This document shows positions 52,916-61,846 of a stretch of DNA of 64,000 nt, one piece after another. Numbering within the stretch: the first letter of the stretch is position 1; each line of letters opens with the position of its first letter. The stretch covers positions 62,001 through 126,000 of the forward strand of contig NZ_BDBE01000006.1 in the NCBI RefSeq assembly GCF_001612825.1, written 5' to 3'. The translations under genes were made by a program, and so were the position numbers. The notes beneath the pieces were generated by a model that made no database searches, was not told the origin of the DNA, and saw only the letters and a program-made list of their open reading frames with translations. Source of the DNA: Nocardia caishijiensis NBRC 108228. Its GTDB lineage: Bacteria; Actinomycetota; Actinomycetes; Mycobacteriales; Mycobacteriaceae.

Positions 52916-53691
52916 TCAACGCAGTTGGCAACCCGCAGACCATCCTGCTCTTCGGCGGCACCTCCGAGATCGGTCTCGCGATCTGCGCGGAGTACCTGCG
53001 CAAGAGCCCCGCGCGGATCATCCTGGCGAACCTGCCCGGCGACCCGCTGCTCGACGATGCCGTCGCCAAGCTGAAGGGTGCCGGTGCCACGGCGGTCGAG
53101 GTCGTCGACTTCGACGCGCTCGACACCGACTCGCACCCGAAGGTGGTCGACGCCGCCTTCGCCGGTGGTGACGTGGATGTCGCGATCGTGGCGTTCGGTG
53201 TGCTCGGCGACGCCGAGCAGCTGTGGCAGGACCAGCGCAAGGCGGTCATGACCGTCGGCATCAACTACACCGCCGGTGTGTCGGTGGGTGTGCTGGTCGG
53301 CGACAAGTTCAAGGCGCAGGGTCACGGCCGGTTCATCGTGATGTCGTCGGTGGCCGGTGAGCGGGTGCGTCGCTCGAACTTCGTGTACGGCTCGACCAAG
53401 GCCGGTCTCGACGGCTTCTACCTGGGTCTGGGCGAAGCGCTTCGTCCGCACGGTCCGCGCGTCACCGTCGTCCGCCCGATGCAGGTGCGCACCTCGGCGA
53501 CCAAGGCACACTGGGAAGCGACCGGCTCCAAGGAAGCCCCGCTCACGGTCGATCCCGAAGACGTCGCCCGCCAGGCCGTCGCCGCCTCGGAGAAGGGCAC
53601 CGAGATCGTGTGGACCCCCAACGAGGCCCGCTTCGTGATGTCGGCCCTGCGCCACGTGCCGCGCCCGATCTTCCGCAAGCTGCCCATCTGA
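52912..53691 (+). CDS. dprE2: Decaprenylphosphoryl-D-2-keto-ribose reductase DprE2
   Basis: 259 residues from GTG at 52912, overlapping the dprE1 stop as GTGA, with AGGAGG 14 bases upstream. Short-chain dehydrogenase fold: NAD(P) site [32 protein letters not shown], and Y-x-x-x-K in [17 protein letters not shown]. It reduces the 2-keto intermediate to decaprenyl-phosphoryl-arabinose, the sole arabinan donor. Coupled translation fits the need for both subunits together. Confidence 0.95.
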   Translation: MINAVGNPQTILLFGGTSEIGLAICAEYLRKSPARIILANLPGDPLLDDAVAKLKGAGATAVEVVDFDALDTDSHPKVVDAAFAGGDVDVAIVAFGVLGDAEQLWQDQRKAVMTVGINYTAGVSVGVLVGDKFKAQGHGRFIVMSSVAGERVRRSNFVYGSTKAGLDGFYLGLGEALRPHGPRVTVVRPMQVRTSATKAHWEATGSKEAPLTVDPEDVARQAVAASEKGTEIVWTPNEARFVMSALRHVPRPIFRKLPI

Positions 53692-53707
53692 TCGAGAGCC
53701 ACCGCGA

Positions 53708-53746
53708 CTGCCGCACCGCCACTCCGGCGGTGCGGCAGTTTCGTTG
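53708..53746 (+). terminator. Terminator after dprE1-dprE2
   Basis: CTGCCGCACCGCC (53708-53720) pairs with GGCGGTGCGGCAG (53726-53738), a perfect 13-base stem followed by TTTCGTTGTG. It separates dprE2 from aftA, which therefore likely has its own promoter. Confidence 0.85.
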
Positions 53747-53839
53747 TGCTGGGCGTCGGCGCGAGCCCGACGGACTCGGCCCGCTCCACTAGGCTGACCC
53801 GGACCGTCGAGCTGAGTGGACCCGGAGGAATGCGCGCCG

Positions 53840-55810
53840 ATGACTACCGATGACAACGCGCGGGCGGGGCGCGCGACAGCGACCGGTCTCGCCGAAGGTG
53901 CCGCGGCGGCGTTCGTCGCGCTGGTCGTGGCGGTGGTCGGGTTGTTCGCGTTCTCGGCGGTGCAGTGGCCTGCGTTCAACTCCTCCAACGTGACTCGGGC
54001 GCTGACCACGGTCGGGCAGGTCGTCTCGGTGGGGCTGTTGGTGGTCTCGGTGTTGCTGATCCGGCTGCGGAAGTGGCCTGTCATCGCGAAACTTGCTTCC
54101 TGGGTGGGCATTTCGGCATTCGTCACTGTGACGCTCGGGATGCCGCTTGCGGCGACGAAGCTGTACCTGTTCGGCGTTTCGGTCGACCAGGAATTCCGCA
54201 CCGAGTATCTGACGCGGCTCACCGACAGTGCGGCGCTGCGGGACATGACCTATGTCGACCTGCCGCCGTTCTATCCGGCGGGCTGGTTCTGGATCGGCGG
54301 ACGGGTCGGGAACCTGCTCGGCATGGACGGCTGGGAGGTGTTCAAGCCGTACTCGATCGGGATGCTCGCCGTGGCCGCCACGGTGGCGCTCGTGCTGTGG
54401 GCGCAGCTGGTGCGCGCCGACATGGCCGTGGGTGCCGCGGCCGCGGTGACCGCGATGACCTTGGCCTATGCCTCGCCCGAAGCGTACGGGGCCGTGCTCG
54501 TCGTGTTCATTCCGCCGGTGCTCGTGCTGGCGTGGGGTGCGCTGCATCGACGCTCGGGCGGGTGGGGCGCGGTGCTCGGCACCGGGTTGTTCCTCGGGGT
54601 GGCGGCCTGCTTCTACACGCTGTACCTGGCGATCGCGGCGTTCACCGTGGTGTTGATGGCGGTGATCGCCGCCGCGTGCGCGCTGTACGCGCGGCGAGCG
54701 AGCGGACGGGCGATCGGCAAGCGCGATGCGGCCGTCACCACCGAGCCCGCGTGGCGGGTGGTTGTCGTGCCGTTCACACGGCTGGCGGCGATCGGCGTGC
54801 TCGCGATCGCGGTGGCGCTGGTGGTGTGGACGCCGTATCTGCTGAAGATGCTGTCCGGGGCGAAGTTGCCCTCCGGCAACGCTTTCCACTATCTGCCCGA
54901 GTCGGGCGCGCAGCTGGCGTTCCCGATGCTCGAGTTCTCGCTACGGGGGGCGCTGTGCCTGCTCGGGTTGCTGTGGCTGGTGGTGCGGGCTGGATCGTCG
55001 CGGCGGGCACAGGCGCTCGGCATCGGCGTGGTGGCGATCTACCTGTGGACGCTGCTGTCGATGGCCGCGACGGCAGCGGGCACCACCCTGCTGTCGTTCC
55101 GGCTGGAACCTGTCCTGCTCGCCTTGCTCGCCGCCGCAGGCGTTTTCGGCCTCGTCGAGGGCGGCCGCGCGGTATATCAGGCACTGAACGAACCCGCCCC
55201 GCTGCGGACGGCCGCCGCCGCGCTCGCGGTGCTCGGTGCGATGGCCTTCGCCCAGACGATCCCCACCGTCCTCGTGCACGAGATCGACACCGCCTACACC
55301 GACACGGTGCCCACCGAAACACCCGACGCCTACGGCACTTTCGGTGAACGCGGCGACAAGCGTCGCCCTTCCGCGGTGGCCTACTACCACGCCGTCGACG
55401 AGGCTCTACTGGCGCAAACCGGCCGTCCCCGTGCCGAATCCGTCGTCCTCACGGCCGACACCAGCTTCCTGTCCTTCTACCCCTACTTCGGTTTCCAGGC
55501 CCTCACCTCGCACTACGCGAACCCCCTCGCCGACTTCAAGGCCCGCGCCGACACCATCGCCGCCTGGAGCAAGCTCGACTCCCCCCAGGCCCTGCTCGAC
55601 GCCATGGCGGCCGCCCCCTGGCGCGCCCCCGACGCCTTCCTCTTCCGCCGCGACGGCGACAACTACACCCTCCGCCTCGCCGAAGACGTCTACCCCAACG
55701 ACCCCAACGTCAAGCGCTACACCGTCACCTTCCCCCGCTCCCTCTTCACCTCCCCCACCTTCACCACCACCGACATCGGCCCCTTCACCCTCATCACCGT
55801 CGACCGCTGA
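53840..55810 (+). CDS. aftA: Arabinofuranosyltransferase AftA
   Basis: 656 residues from ATG at 53840 with GGAGGA ten bases upstream; GTG 53816 is rejected. About 11-13 membrane helices and a C-terminal extracytoplasmic domain of about 200 residues (starting near TVLVHEIDTAYTDTVPTETP). The GT-C region has MTYVDLPPFYPAGWFWIGGRVGNLLGM, characteristic of AftA. It transfers the first arabinofuranose from decaprenyl-phosphoryl-arabinose onto galactan on the outside of the membrane. The last 60 or so codons are strikingly C-rich at every third position, giving open shadow frames. Confidence 0.93.
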   Translation: MTTDDNARAGRATATGLAEGAAAAFVALVVAVVGLFAFSAVQWPAFNSSNVTRALTTVGQVVSVGLLVVSVLLIRLRKWPVIAKLASWVGISAFVTVTLGMPLAATKLYLFGVSVDQEFRTEYLTRLTDSAALRDMTYVDLPPFYPAGWFWIGGRVGNLLGMDGWEVFKPYSIGMLAVAATVALVLWAQLVRADMAVGAAAAVTAMTLAYASPEAYGAVLVVFIPPVLVLAWGALHRRSGGWGAVLGTGLFLGVAACFYTLYLAIAAFTVVLMAVIAAACALYARRASGRAIGKRDAAVTTEPAWRVVVVPFTRLAAIGVLAIAVALVVWTPYLLKMLSGAKLPSGNAFHYLPESGAQLAFPMLEFSLRGALCLLGLLWLVVRAGSSRRAQALGIGVVAIYLWTLLSMAATAAGTTLLSFRLEPVLLALLAAAGVFGLVEGGRAVYQALNEPAPLRTAAAALAVLGAMAFAQTIPTVLVHEIDTAYTDTVPTETPDAYGTFGERGDKRRPSAVAYYHAVDEALLAQTGRPRAESVVLTADTSFLSFYPYFGFQALTSHYANPLADFKARADTIAAWSKLDSPQALLDAMAAAPWRAPDAFLFRRDGDNYTLRLAEDVYPNDPNVKRYTVTFPRSLFTSPTFTTTDIGPFTLITVDR

Positions 55811-55811
55811 A

Positions 55812-56210
55812 TCATCCGGACGGTTCGATACGGCGCACGGTGCCGACCTTGCCGATCCCTTTGTCGAAGGACGCGATCGTCGAATCGGCATCGGCCTCGG
55901 CGAGCGCGACGAGGTAGGCATCGGCGAACGACAGCCGGTGATGCTCGTACACATCGACCGCCCGGATCAGGACGGCCGGATCGTCGGTCTGGATGTTGCG
56001 GGAGCCGATCACGGCCCGCGCGAGTGCCGCGACTTCGGGCCTGGGCACGCGGTACACGCTCTGCAGGACGTACACGGTTTCGGCGAGGATGAGGTCGGGG
56101 AGATAGAACTCGTCGGTCCGCGCGAGCAGGGCCGTCGCCCGTCGACCCATCTCGGGCGGATCCTGCGTGAAGTGCCTGACCAGAATGTTCGTATCGAGGA
56201 AGACCGTCAC
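55812..56210 (-). CDS. PIN-domain toxin (VapC-like)
   Basis: 132 residues from GTG at 56210, overlapping the antitoxin stop as GTGA. The four acidic residues of the PIN nuclease site are present: D6 (TVFLDTNILVRHF), E44 (ILAETVYVL), D97 (LSFADAYLVAL) and D116 (ASFDKGIGKV). VapC toxins cut tRNA or rRNA. It is the downstream gene of a two-gene toxin-antitoxin pair placed between aftA and the emb region, opposite in direction. Confidence 0.88.
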   Translation of the reverse strand: MTVFLDTNILVRHFTQDPPEMGRRATALLARTDEFYLPDLILAETVYVLQSVYRVPRPEVAALARAVIGSRNIQTDDPAVLIRAVDVYEHHRLSFADAYLVALAEADADSTIASFDKGIGKVGTVRRIEPSG

Positions 56211-56461
56211 CCCTGGTCGCCCTCCCGCCACTGCTGCGCCCAGGCATCGTCGCGGAGCTCCTCCCACGATCGCCCGCGCACCTGCGGCGGGACCTGCACG
56301 CTGCCCGCGAGATCCAGCAGATCGGGCGTCTTCGCCAATACGACGACATCGCCTTCCACCCGGAAGTGCACGTTGTCGCCGGTGTGTAATTCGAGCGCGT
56401 CACGGACCGCTTTGGGCACCGTGATCTGCCCCTTCGAGGTCAACCTGGCCAGTGCGTCCAC
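56207..56461 (-). CDS. AbrB/SpoVT-type antitoxin (VapB-like)
   Basis: 84 residues from GTG at 56461; AAGGAG is five bases upstream. The N-terminal swapped-hairpin AbrB domain reads ARLTSKGQITVPKAVRDALE and DNVHFRVEGDVVVLAKTP; the C-terminal tail (RSWEELRDDAWAQQWREGDQG) would wrap the toxin. A perfect palindrome (56469-56492) overlaps its ribosome site, the usual place for autoregulation by the complex. Confidence 0.88.
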   Translation of the reverse strand: MDALARLTSKGQITVPKAVRDALELHTGDNVHFRVEGDVVVLAKTPDLLDLAGSVQVPPQVRGRSWEELRDDAWAQQWREGDQG

Positions 56462-56468
56462 AGCAACT

Positions 56469-56492
56469 CCTTACTTGCCCCTTGAAGTAAGG
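56469..56492. promoter_or_regulatory. Operator of the toxin-antitoxin pair
   Basis: CCTTACTT (56469-56476) and AAGTAAGG (56485-56492) form a perfect 8-base inverted repeat with an 8-base spacer. It overlaps the AAGGAG ribosome site, so binding could block both transcription and translation. Confidence 0.75.
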
Positions 56493-56649
56493 ATAGCCCA
56501 CACGAGTTTCGTCAACCCTGTCTTCCGGGCGGGGTGGGCACTACACTTGGCGGTGCGGAACGGTCGTCGCCGGTGGGGTCGGCGGATGGCGAAGGTTAAC
56601 GATCCTGCACGTTGTGGGTCCGGGTGGCCCGTTACCGGAGGAGGACTTC

Positions 56650-57186
56650 ATGTCCGATCCGTTGCACACGAGGGTGTGTCTCACCGGAATGAACTGCATC
56701 TGCCCGAGCATCAGTGTGTTCGTGGTGCCCGAGCCGCTGGTTCGCGGTGGGCAGATGATGCACCTGCTCGAGCAGGCGCCGGTGGCCGACCAGGGGCCGG
56801 AGCCGGATCCCGAGCTCATCGACCTGATCGAGGCGGTGCGCACGCCGTTGCATCTGCCCGATCTCGCCCGGGTACAGCGGGTGGCGTTCACCGGGCCGAG
56901 GCACGATCCGAGCCAGGCGCGCGCGGTGCTGCACGACCATCTGATCGAGGAACCTGCGCCGATCGGCCTCGACGTGGACGATCCGGCGGAGCTCACCCGG
57001 CTCTCGCTGCTGCCCGAACGCCGGATCGGGCCGAGGCGCATCGACGACTTCCAGGCGCATTCGGTACGTCGGGCGATGGCGGCGGTGTACCAGTTTTTCG
57101 GCGTGGACCAGCGGGTACCCCTCGTCTACCACGGTTTCGCCGACCCCGGCGACGGCTGGTTCGCCCTCCGGGCGTCGGCTGCCTGA
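56650..57186 (+). CDS. Unknown protein
   Basis: 178 residues from ATG at 56650, with GGAGGAGGA six bases upstream, a strong site. An N-terminal cysteine cluster (TRVCLTGMNCICPSISVFVV) is followed by a hydrophilic region with many Pro and Asp (DQGPEPDPELIDLI), a helical stretch (QARAVLHDHLIEEPAPIG) and a C-terminus with MAAVYQFFGVDQRVPLVYHG. No family recognised. The opposite-strand frame at the same place is a shadow: it lacks a ribosome site and is His/Arg-rich. Confidence 0.6.
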   Translation: MSDPLHTRVCLTGMNCICPSISVFVVPEPLVRGGQMMHLLEQAPVADQGPEPDPELIDLIEAVRTPLHLPDLARVQRVAFTGPRHDPSQARAVLHDHLIEEPAPIGLDVDDPAELTRLSLLPERRIGPRRIDDFQAHSVRRAMAAVYQFFGVDQRVPLVYHGFADPGDGWFALRASAA

Positions 57187-57378
57187 GGTGGACATGTGTC
57201 TATGGACACCCGGTAGCTACTGGTGTGCGGAGCGCCGATAGACCACAATATGTGCGGTTACAGCGAACAAACCGCGCAGTTCGTCGGACGGCGCGGGTAC
57301 GCTGCGAAATGTTGACAAGTTCGGCCGACCGAAATCAGTTTTGGTAGCGCTGATCGGTACGGATGCAGAGGTATAGCT

Positions 57379-57888
57379 ATGACGCTCAGCAGACCGGAGC
57401 GAATCGATTTCCTGATGCGGGAACACCGCCAGGACGCCGAACCTGCGCCACGGGAACAACTGCACTCACTCGGTGATATCGAGAAGTTCGTGGTCGATGC
57501 CGCCATCGCCATGCTCTCCCCCGGTCAGAAGTTCGCGCTGCTGTGGTCGCTGCAGGTCGGCGGGCATCAGGTGGCGGGTGTTCAGGTCAAGGAGCGCGAC
57601 GGGTCGGTCACCAATATGGTGCCGCCAACCGAGGTCGTCGAATACCTGGCCGACCACAAGCGCATGTCCTACGACCCGGCGCTCGGGGCGTGGCTGAGCG
57701 CGGAGATCTTCATCGCCGGGCCCACCCGCTACAAGGCCACCTACTCCGCGGGCACCGTCGCCGACTGGATGCCCGAGGTGTCGGTCGAGGACCTGCGCGC
57801 CGAGTTCGACGCCTATCCGCGCCCGGCCGTCGAGATCCCGGATTGGGCTCGCTCGCAGCTCGATTGGTCGAACAGGATGACCGGATAG
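57379..57888 (+). CDS. Unknown protein, possibly YezG/DUF600-like
   Basis: 169 residues from ATG at 57379 with CAGAGG seven bases upstream. The C-terminal part (YKATYSAGTVADWMPEVSVED, then AEFDAYPRPAVEIPDWARSQL) has the pattern of DUF600/YezG-like immunity proteins, where a Y/W-rich strand precedes a helix and a P-x-W-stretch. This is only a pattern resemblance. It has no toxin-like partner upstream, unless the 56650 product is one. Separated by 48 bases from the emb gene. Confidence 0.6.
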   Translation: MTLSRPERIDFLMREHRQDAEPAPREQLHSLGDIEKFVVDAAIAMLSPGQKFALLWSLQVGGHQVAGVQVKERDGSVTNMVPPTEVVEYLADHKRMSYDPALGAWLSAEIFIAGPTRYKATYSAGTVADWMPEVSVEDLRAEFDAYPRPAVEIPDWARSQLDWSNRMTG

Positions 57889-57936
57889 GACGCGGCGCCC
57901 CCGCGCGCACAGGTTGGGTGGCTAGCATCAACCCCC

Positions 57937-60900
57937 GTGCGACCGGACCGATCTGAACGAGCGTTCACCCGATACCGCCTGATCGCCCTCGTGTGTGGGC
58001 TGCTGGGGTTCGTCCTTGCCCTGCTCACACCGCTGCTGCCGGTGCGCCAGGAGCGCGCGAGCCTCGACTGGCCGCAGGCCGGTGCGACGAGTGTGCAAGC
58101 ACCACTCGTGTCGTATGTGCCCCAGCAGGTGAACGCGCAATTGCCGTGCCCGGTGCTGCGCGGACTGCCCGGCAGTGACGTGCGCGGCCCGGAGGGCGAG
58201 AACCCCACACCGCGGCCGACGACGTTGCTCACGACGATCCCCGCCGAGTCCGGGCAGATCACCAAGGGTCTGAGTGTCGTCGCGCGCGAGGGCGTGCTCA
58301 CGGTACAGGCCCGCGATGTGCCGATGCTGTCGGCGCCGATCGAGGAGATCGCGAACTGCGACCACATCGCGATCGACTCGACCATCGCCGCGACGACCGT
58401 CGAGTTCGTCGGGGTGACGCGGGCCGACGGCAGCCCGTTCCGCAACACCGTCACCGTGGACAAGCGGCCGCAGATCGTCGGTGTGTACACCGATCTCGAT
58501 GAATCCCAGCTCACCGGCGCCCGGTTCCACGCCGATATCGATTCCCGCTTCACCTCCACCCCGACGCCGCTGAAACTGGCGGTGATGATCGTGGCCGCAC
58601 TCGCCACCATCGCCGCGCTGGTCGCCCTGCACCTGCTCGATCGCGCCGACGGCCGCCGCGCCCGCCGCTTCCTGCCCCGGCACTGGTGGCGGATCACGCC
58701 CACCGACGTGGTCGTGGTGGCGACGCTGCTCGGCTGGCACGTGATCGGCGCCAACACCTCCGACGACGGCTACATCCTGAACATGGCGCGCGCCTCGGGG
58801 CCCTCGGGGTACATGGCCAACTACTACCGCTGGTTCGGGGTCCCCGAGGCCCCGTTCGGGTGGTCCTACGAGCTGCTGGCCTGGATGACGAAGGTCTCCG
58901 ACGCCAGCCCGTGGATGCGGCTGCCCGCACTGGCCGCGGGCCTGGTGTGCTGGGCGGTGATCAGCCGGGAGGTGCTGCCCCGCCTCGGTGCCCGGGTGCG
59001 TCGCGACAAGGTGGCGCTGTGGACGGCGGGTCTGGTGTTCCTCGCCTTCTGGCTCCCCTACGACAACGGCCTTCGCCCCGAACCGCTCATCGCGGCGGGC
59101 GCCCTGCTCACCTGGTGCGCGATCGAACGCGCCATCGCCACCGCCCGCCTGCTCCCCGCCGCCCTCGCGATCCTCATCGCCGCGTTCTCCCTGGCAGCGG
59201 GTCCGACCGGCCTGATCTGCATCGCCGCGCTCATCGCGGGCACGCGCCCGGTCATGCAGATCATCATCAAACGGGCGCAGGGCCTTCGCCCGCGCGAAAT
59301 CGCCGCTGACAGAGACGGACTCGCGGCCGAAGAGGCGGGGAGGTCGCGTGCTGACCGGGCCACGGCGGCGGATGTCACCGATGCGGACGATGCCGCACGC
59401 GTGGTGAGCAGGTCCGCCACAGGCACCCCCGCATCGCCCACAGAATCATCCGAGTCCCCTGAGGACAGCGCAGTCGGTGCGCCGCCGATCACCACGGACA
59501 AGCACGGTGCCGCCGCCATGTCCGGTCGACTTTCCCTGGCCGCGAAGATCTTCCGCTACAGCGCCCTCCTGGCACCCGGCATAGCGGCAGGCACCCTCGT
59601 GCTGATCGTCGTCTTCGCCGATCAGACGCTGGCGACCGTCATGGAAGCCACCCGCGTGCGCACCCTGGTCGGCCCCAACGCGGCATGGTTCGATGAACGC
59701 ACCCGCTGGGATTCGCTGTTCATGCTCTCCCCCGACGGCTCGCTGGCCAGGCGTTTCGGCGTCCTGGTCATGCTGCTGTGCCTGCTGGTCTGCATCCTCC
59801 AGGTGTTGCGCAAGGGCCGCATCCCAGGTACTTCGCGTGGCCCCTCGGTGCGCATCCTCGGCATCGTGTTCGGTGCGCTGCTGCTGATGATGTGGACACC
59901 GACCAAGTGGACGCACCACTTCGGTGTGTACGCGGGGCTGGCCGGTTCGCTCGCCGCGCTGGCCGCGGTCGCGGTGGGCGCCAACGGTATTCGGGCGCCA
60001 CGCAATAGGGCCCTGTTCACGGCGGCGGTACTGTTCCTGCTCGCGCTCACCTTCACGGGCTCCAACGGTTGGTGGTACGTGTCCAGCTTCGGTGTGCCGT
60101 TCTGGGACAAGGCGCCGATGGTCGCGGGCAAGGGTGTGTCCACGCTGCTGCTCGGGCTCAGTGTGCTCGCGCTGCTGGTAGCCCTGTACTTCCACCTGCG
60201 CGACCCGTACCGCAAGCCTTCGCGCCCAGCCCGTTTCGACCGTTTCGCCACCATGCCGTTGACGATCGCGGCCGCGCTGCTCGTGGCGTTCGAGGTGGCG
60301 TCGATGCTGAAGGGCGCGGTCACGCAGTACCCGGCCTATTCGATCGCCAAGTCGAATATCGAGTCGCTGCAGGGCAATACGTGTGCCCTGGCCAACGACG
60401 TACTGGTGGAGACGAATACGGCCGATTCCCTGCTCACCCCGATCACCGGCGCCCCCGCCGACGGGCTGAGCACCGAATCGGTGGCCTTCACCCCGAACGG
60501 TGTGGCCGCCGACCTCACCGCCGACGCCGACGAGACGGTGGTCGGCGGGGCCAACTCCGTCGACAAGGATTCGGCCAACAAGACGACCAACACCACCGGC
60601 GCGGGCACCGGCGGCGGCACCAGCACCGAGGCGGGCATCAACGGCAGCACCGTCGCCCTGCCGTTCGGCCTCGACCCGGCCCGCACGCCGGTGCTCGGCT
60701 CCTACCAGGACGGTGTGCAGCAGCAGGCGAAGCTGACCTCGCAGTGGTACCGGGCCGATGTCGACGCCGTGCGCGACGATCCCGCCTACCAGGCGCTGGT
60801 CGTCACCGCGGCGGGCCGCATCCGCTACGTCGACAACGACGGCGTTGTGCACTACGGCCAGGACCTGGTCGTCGAGTACGGCACCCGGGGAGAGGACGGA

Positions 60901-61461
60901 TCGGTGCAGGTCACCGGCTCGATTCAGCCCCTCGACATCGGCCCGTCGCCGTCGTGGCGCAACCTGCGCGTGCCATTGGCGAACCTGCCCGAGGGCGTGA
61001 ACGCGGTGCGTCTGGTTGCCACCGACAACGACATCACCCAGAAGCAGTGGCTCGCGGTGACCCCGCCGCGCCTGCCGAGGCTGGCCTCCCTCGACTCGGT
61101 GGTCGGCCACACCGACCCCGTGCTGCTCGACTGGCACGTGGGCCTCGCGTTCCCCTGCCAGCGCCCGTTCGAACATCACGACGGCGTCGCGGAGGCGCCG
61201 CAGTGGCGAATCCTGCCCGACCGGGTTGGCTCGGACGCCGCCAACGCCTGGCAGGACGACATCGGTGGCGGCCCGCTCGGCTGGACAGGTCCGCTGATGA
61301 GGGCCGAGACTGTGCCCACCTATCTGGATCGCGATCTCGGCCGCGACTGGGGATCGCTGGAACGGTTCACGCCGTACGAGCCCGCGCCGCCCGCCGCGAT
61401 CGGAGTCCGGGTCGTCGAGCAGTCCGGACGGGCGAAGGAACCGGACATCCGGGCGCGGTAG
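57937..61461 (+). CDS. Emb-type arabinosyltransferase with an unusual cytoplasmic insertion
   Basis: 1174 residues from GTG at 57937; TAGCAT lies eight bases upstream. N-terminal helix and soluble domain, a multi-helix GT-C region with the catalytic pair D276-D277 (IGANTSDDGYILNMAR) and M283, the position of EmbB Met306, which is mutated in ethambutol-resistant M. tuberculosis. The C-terminal extracytoplasmic carbohydrate-binding domain includes NLRVPLANLPEGVNAVRLVA and LLDWHVGLAFPCQRPF. Between helices, residues about 449-524 are a charged Ala/Asp/Ser-rich insertion absent from the paralogue at 61.8 kb. It adds arabinofuranose to arabinogalactan or lipoarabinomannan. EmbA/B/C identity cannot be settled. 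Confidence 0.9.
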   Translation: MRPDRSERAFTRYRLIALVCGLLGFVLALLTPLLPVRQERASLDWPQAGATSVQAPLVSYVPQQVNAQLPCPVLRGLPGSDVRGPEGENPTPRPTTLLTTIPAESGQITKGLSVVAREGVLTVQARDVPMLSAPIEEIANCDHIAIDSTIAATTVEFVGVTRADGSPFRNTVTVDKRPQIVGVYTDLDESQLTGARFHADIDSRFTSTPTPLKLAVMIVAALATIAALVALHLLDRADGRRARRFLPRHWWRITPTDVVVVATLLGWHVIGANTSDDGYILNMARASGPSGYMANYYRWFGVPEAPFGWSYELLAWMTKVSDASPWMRLPALAAGLVCWAVISREVLPRLGARVRRDKVALWTAGLVFLAFWLPYDNGLRPEPLIAAGALLTWCAIERAIATARLLPAALAILIAAFSLAAGPTGLICIAALIAGTRPVMQIIIKRAQGLRPREIAADRDGLAAEEAGRSRADRATAADVTDADDAARVVSRSATGTPASPTESSESPEDSAVGAPPITTDKHGAAAMSGRLSLAAKIFRYSALLAPGIAAGTLVLIVVFADQTLATVMEATRVRTLVGPNAAWFDERTRWDSLFMLSPDGSLARRFGVLVMLLCLLVCILQVLRKGRIPGTSRGPSVRILGIVFGALLLMMWTPTKWTHHFGVYAGLAGSLAALAAVAVGANGIRAPRNRALFTAAVLFLLALTFTGSNGWWYVSSFGVPFWDKAPMVAGKGVSTLLLGLSVLALLVALYFHLRDPYRKPSRPARFDRFATMPLTIAAALLVAFEVASMLKGAVTQYPAYSIAKSNIESLQGNTCALANDVLVETNTADSLLTPITGAPADGLSTESVAFTPNGVAADLTADADETVVGGANSVDKDSANKTTNTTGAGTGGGTSTEAGINGSTVALPFGLDPARTPVLGSYQDGVQQQAKLTSQWYRADVDAVRDDPAYQALVVTAAGRIRYVDNDGVVHYGQDLVVEYGTRGEDGSVQVTGSIQPLDIGPSPSWRNLRVPLANLPEGVNAVRLVATDNDITQKQWLAVTPPRLPRLASLDSVVGHTDPVLLDWHVGLAFPCQRPFEHHDGVAEAPQWRILPDRVGSDAANAWQDDIGGGPLGWTGPLMRAETVPTYLDRDLGRDWGSLERFTPYEPAPPAAIGVRVVEQSGRAKEPDIRAR

Positions 61462-61613
61462 AGACTGGGGCGGTGCAAGGGCAGCGATCGGGCAGTTGCG
61501 CTGATGTTTCACCAAAACCCCAGTGTCACTGCACATTTCGGTTCGGTGAAGCACCCGTTAAGGACCCGCGCATCTTGGCCCGTTCTCAGGTTTGGGCACG
61601 TACCCTGGTGGGT

Positions 61614-61775
61614 ATGACAGGAGCCTTCGATGACATGGACCTGCGGGATCTCGTCGACCTGCTCAGCGACGACGAGAAGAAGGAACTACGACCTGCCGTG
61701 ATGCGGGTGCTGGAAAGACTGCCCTCCCAGGAGGTATTACGCCGCGATCTCAACCGTCGCCTGCTCAACGTTTGA
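61614..61775 (+). CDS. Small acidic helical protein between the emb genes
   Basis: 53 residues from ATG at 61614; TACCCT (61601-61606) seven bases upstream indicates a leaderless mRNA, although a longer frame from 60069 overlaps the emb gene as a shadow. The product is charged and helical (LRDLVDLLSDDEKKELRPAV, VLERLPSQEVLRRDLNRRLL). Amphipathic pattern, no membrane segment. No family recognised. It may be a small regulatory protein. Confidence 0.6.
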   Translation: MTGAFDDMDLRDLVDLLSDDEKKELRPAVMRVLERLPSQEVLRRDLNRRLLNV

Positions 61776-61799
61776 CCACCCACTCACGGCATACGAACC

Positions 61800-61833
61800 G
61801 AAGGCGGGGACCACCATGGTGGTCCCCGCCTTC
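61800..61833. terminator. Perfect 16-base hairpin between convergent emb genes
   Basis: GAAGGCGGGGACCACC (61800-61815), AT, GGTGGTCCCCGCCTTC (61818-61833). Symmetric, so it works in both directions. Confidence 0.85.
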
Positions 61834-61846
61834 ACGCTTTCCCGCC

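Noticed and set aside
56632-57195. 187-residue minus-strand frame opposite the unknown gene at 56650
   Set aside because: The plus frame has a strong GGAGGAGGA ribosome site; the minus frame is His/Arg-rich without one.
55236-57347. 703-residue plus-strand frame overlapping aftA and the toxin-antitoxin genes
   Set aside because: Pro/Ser/Thr-rich artefact of C-rich third positions at the end of aftA; it crosses several real genes.
59446-61554. 702-residue minus-strand frame opposite the emb gene
   Set aside because: Composition is that of a shadow frame; the plus strand has all Emb motifs.
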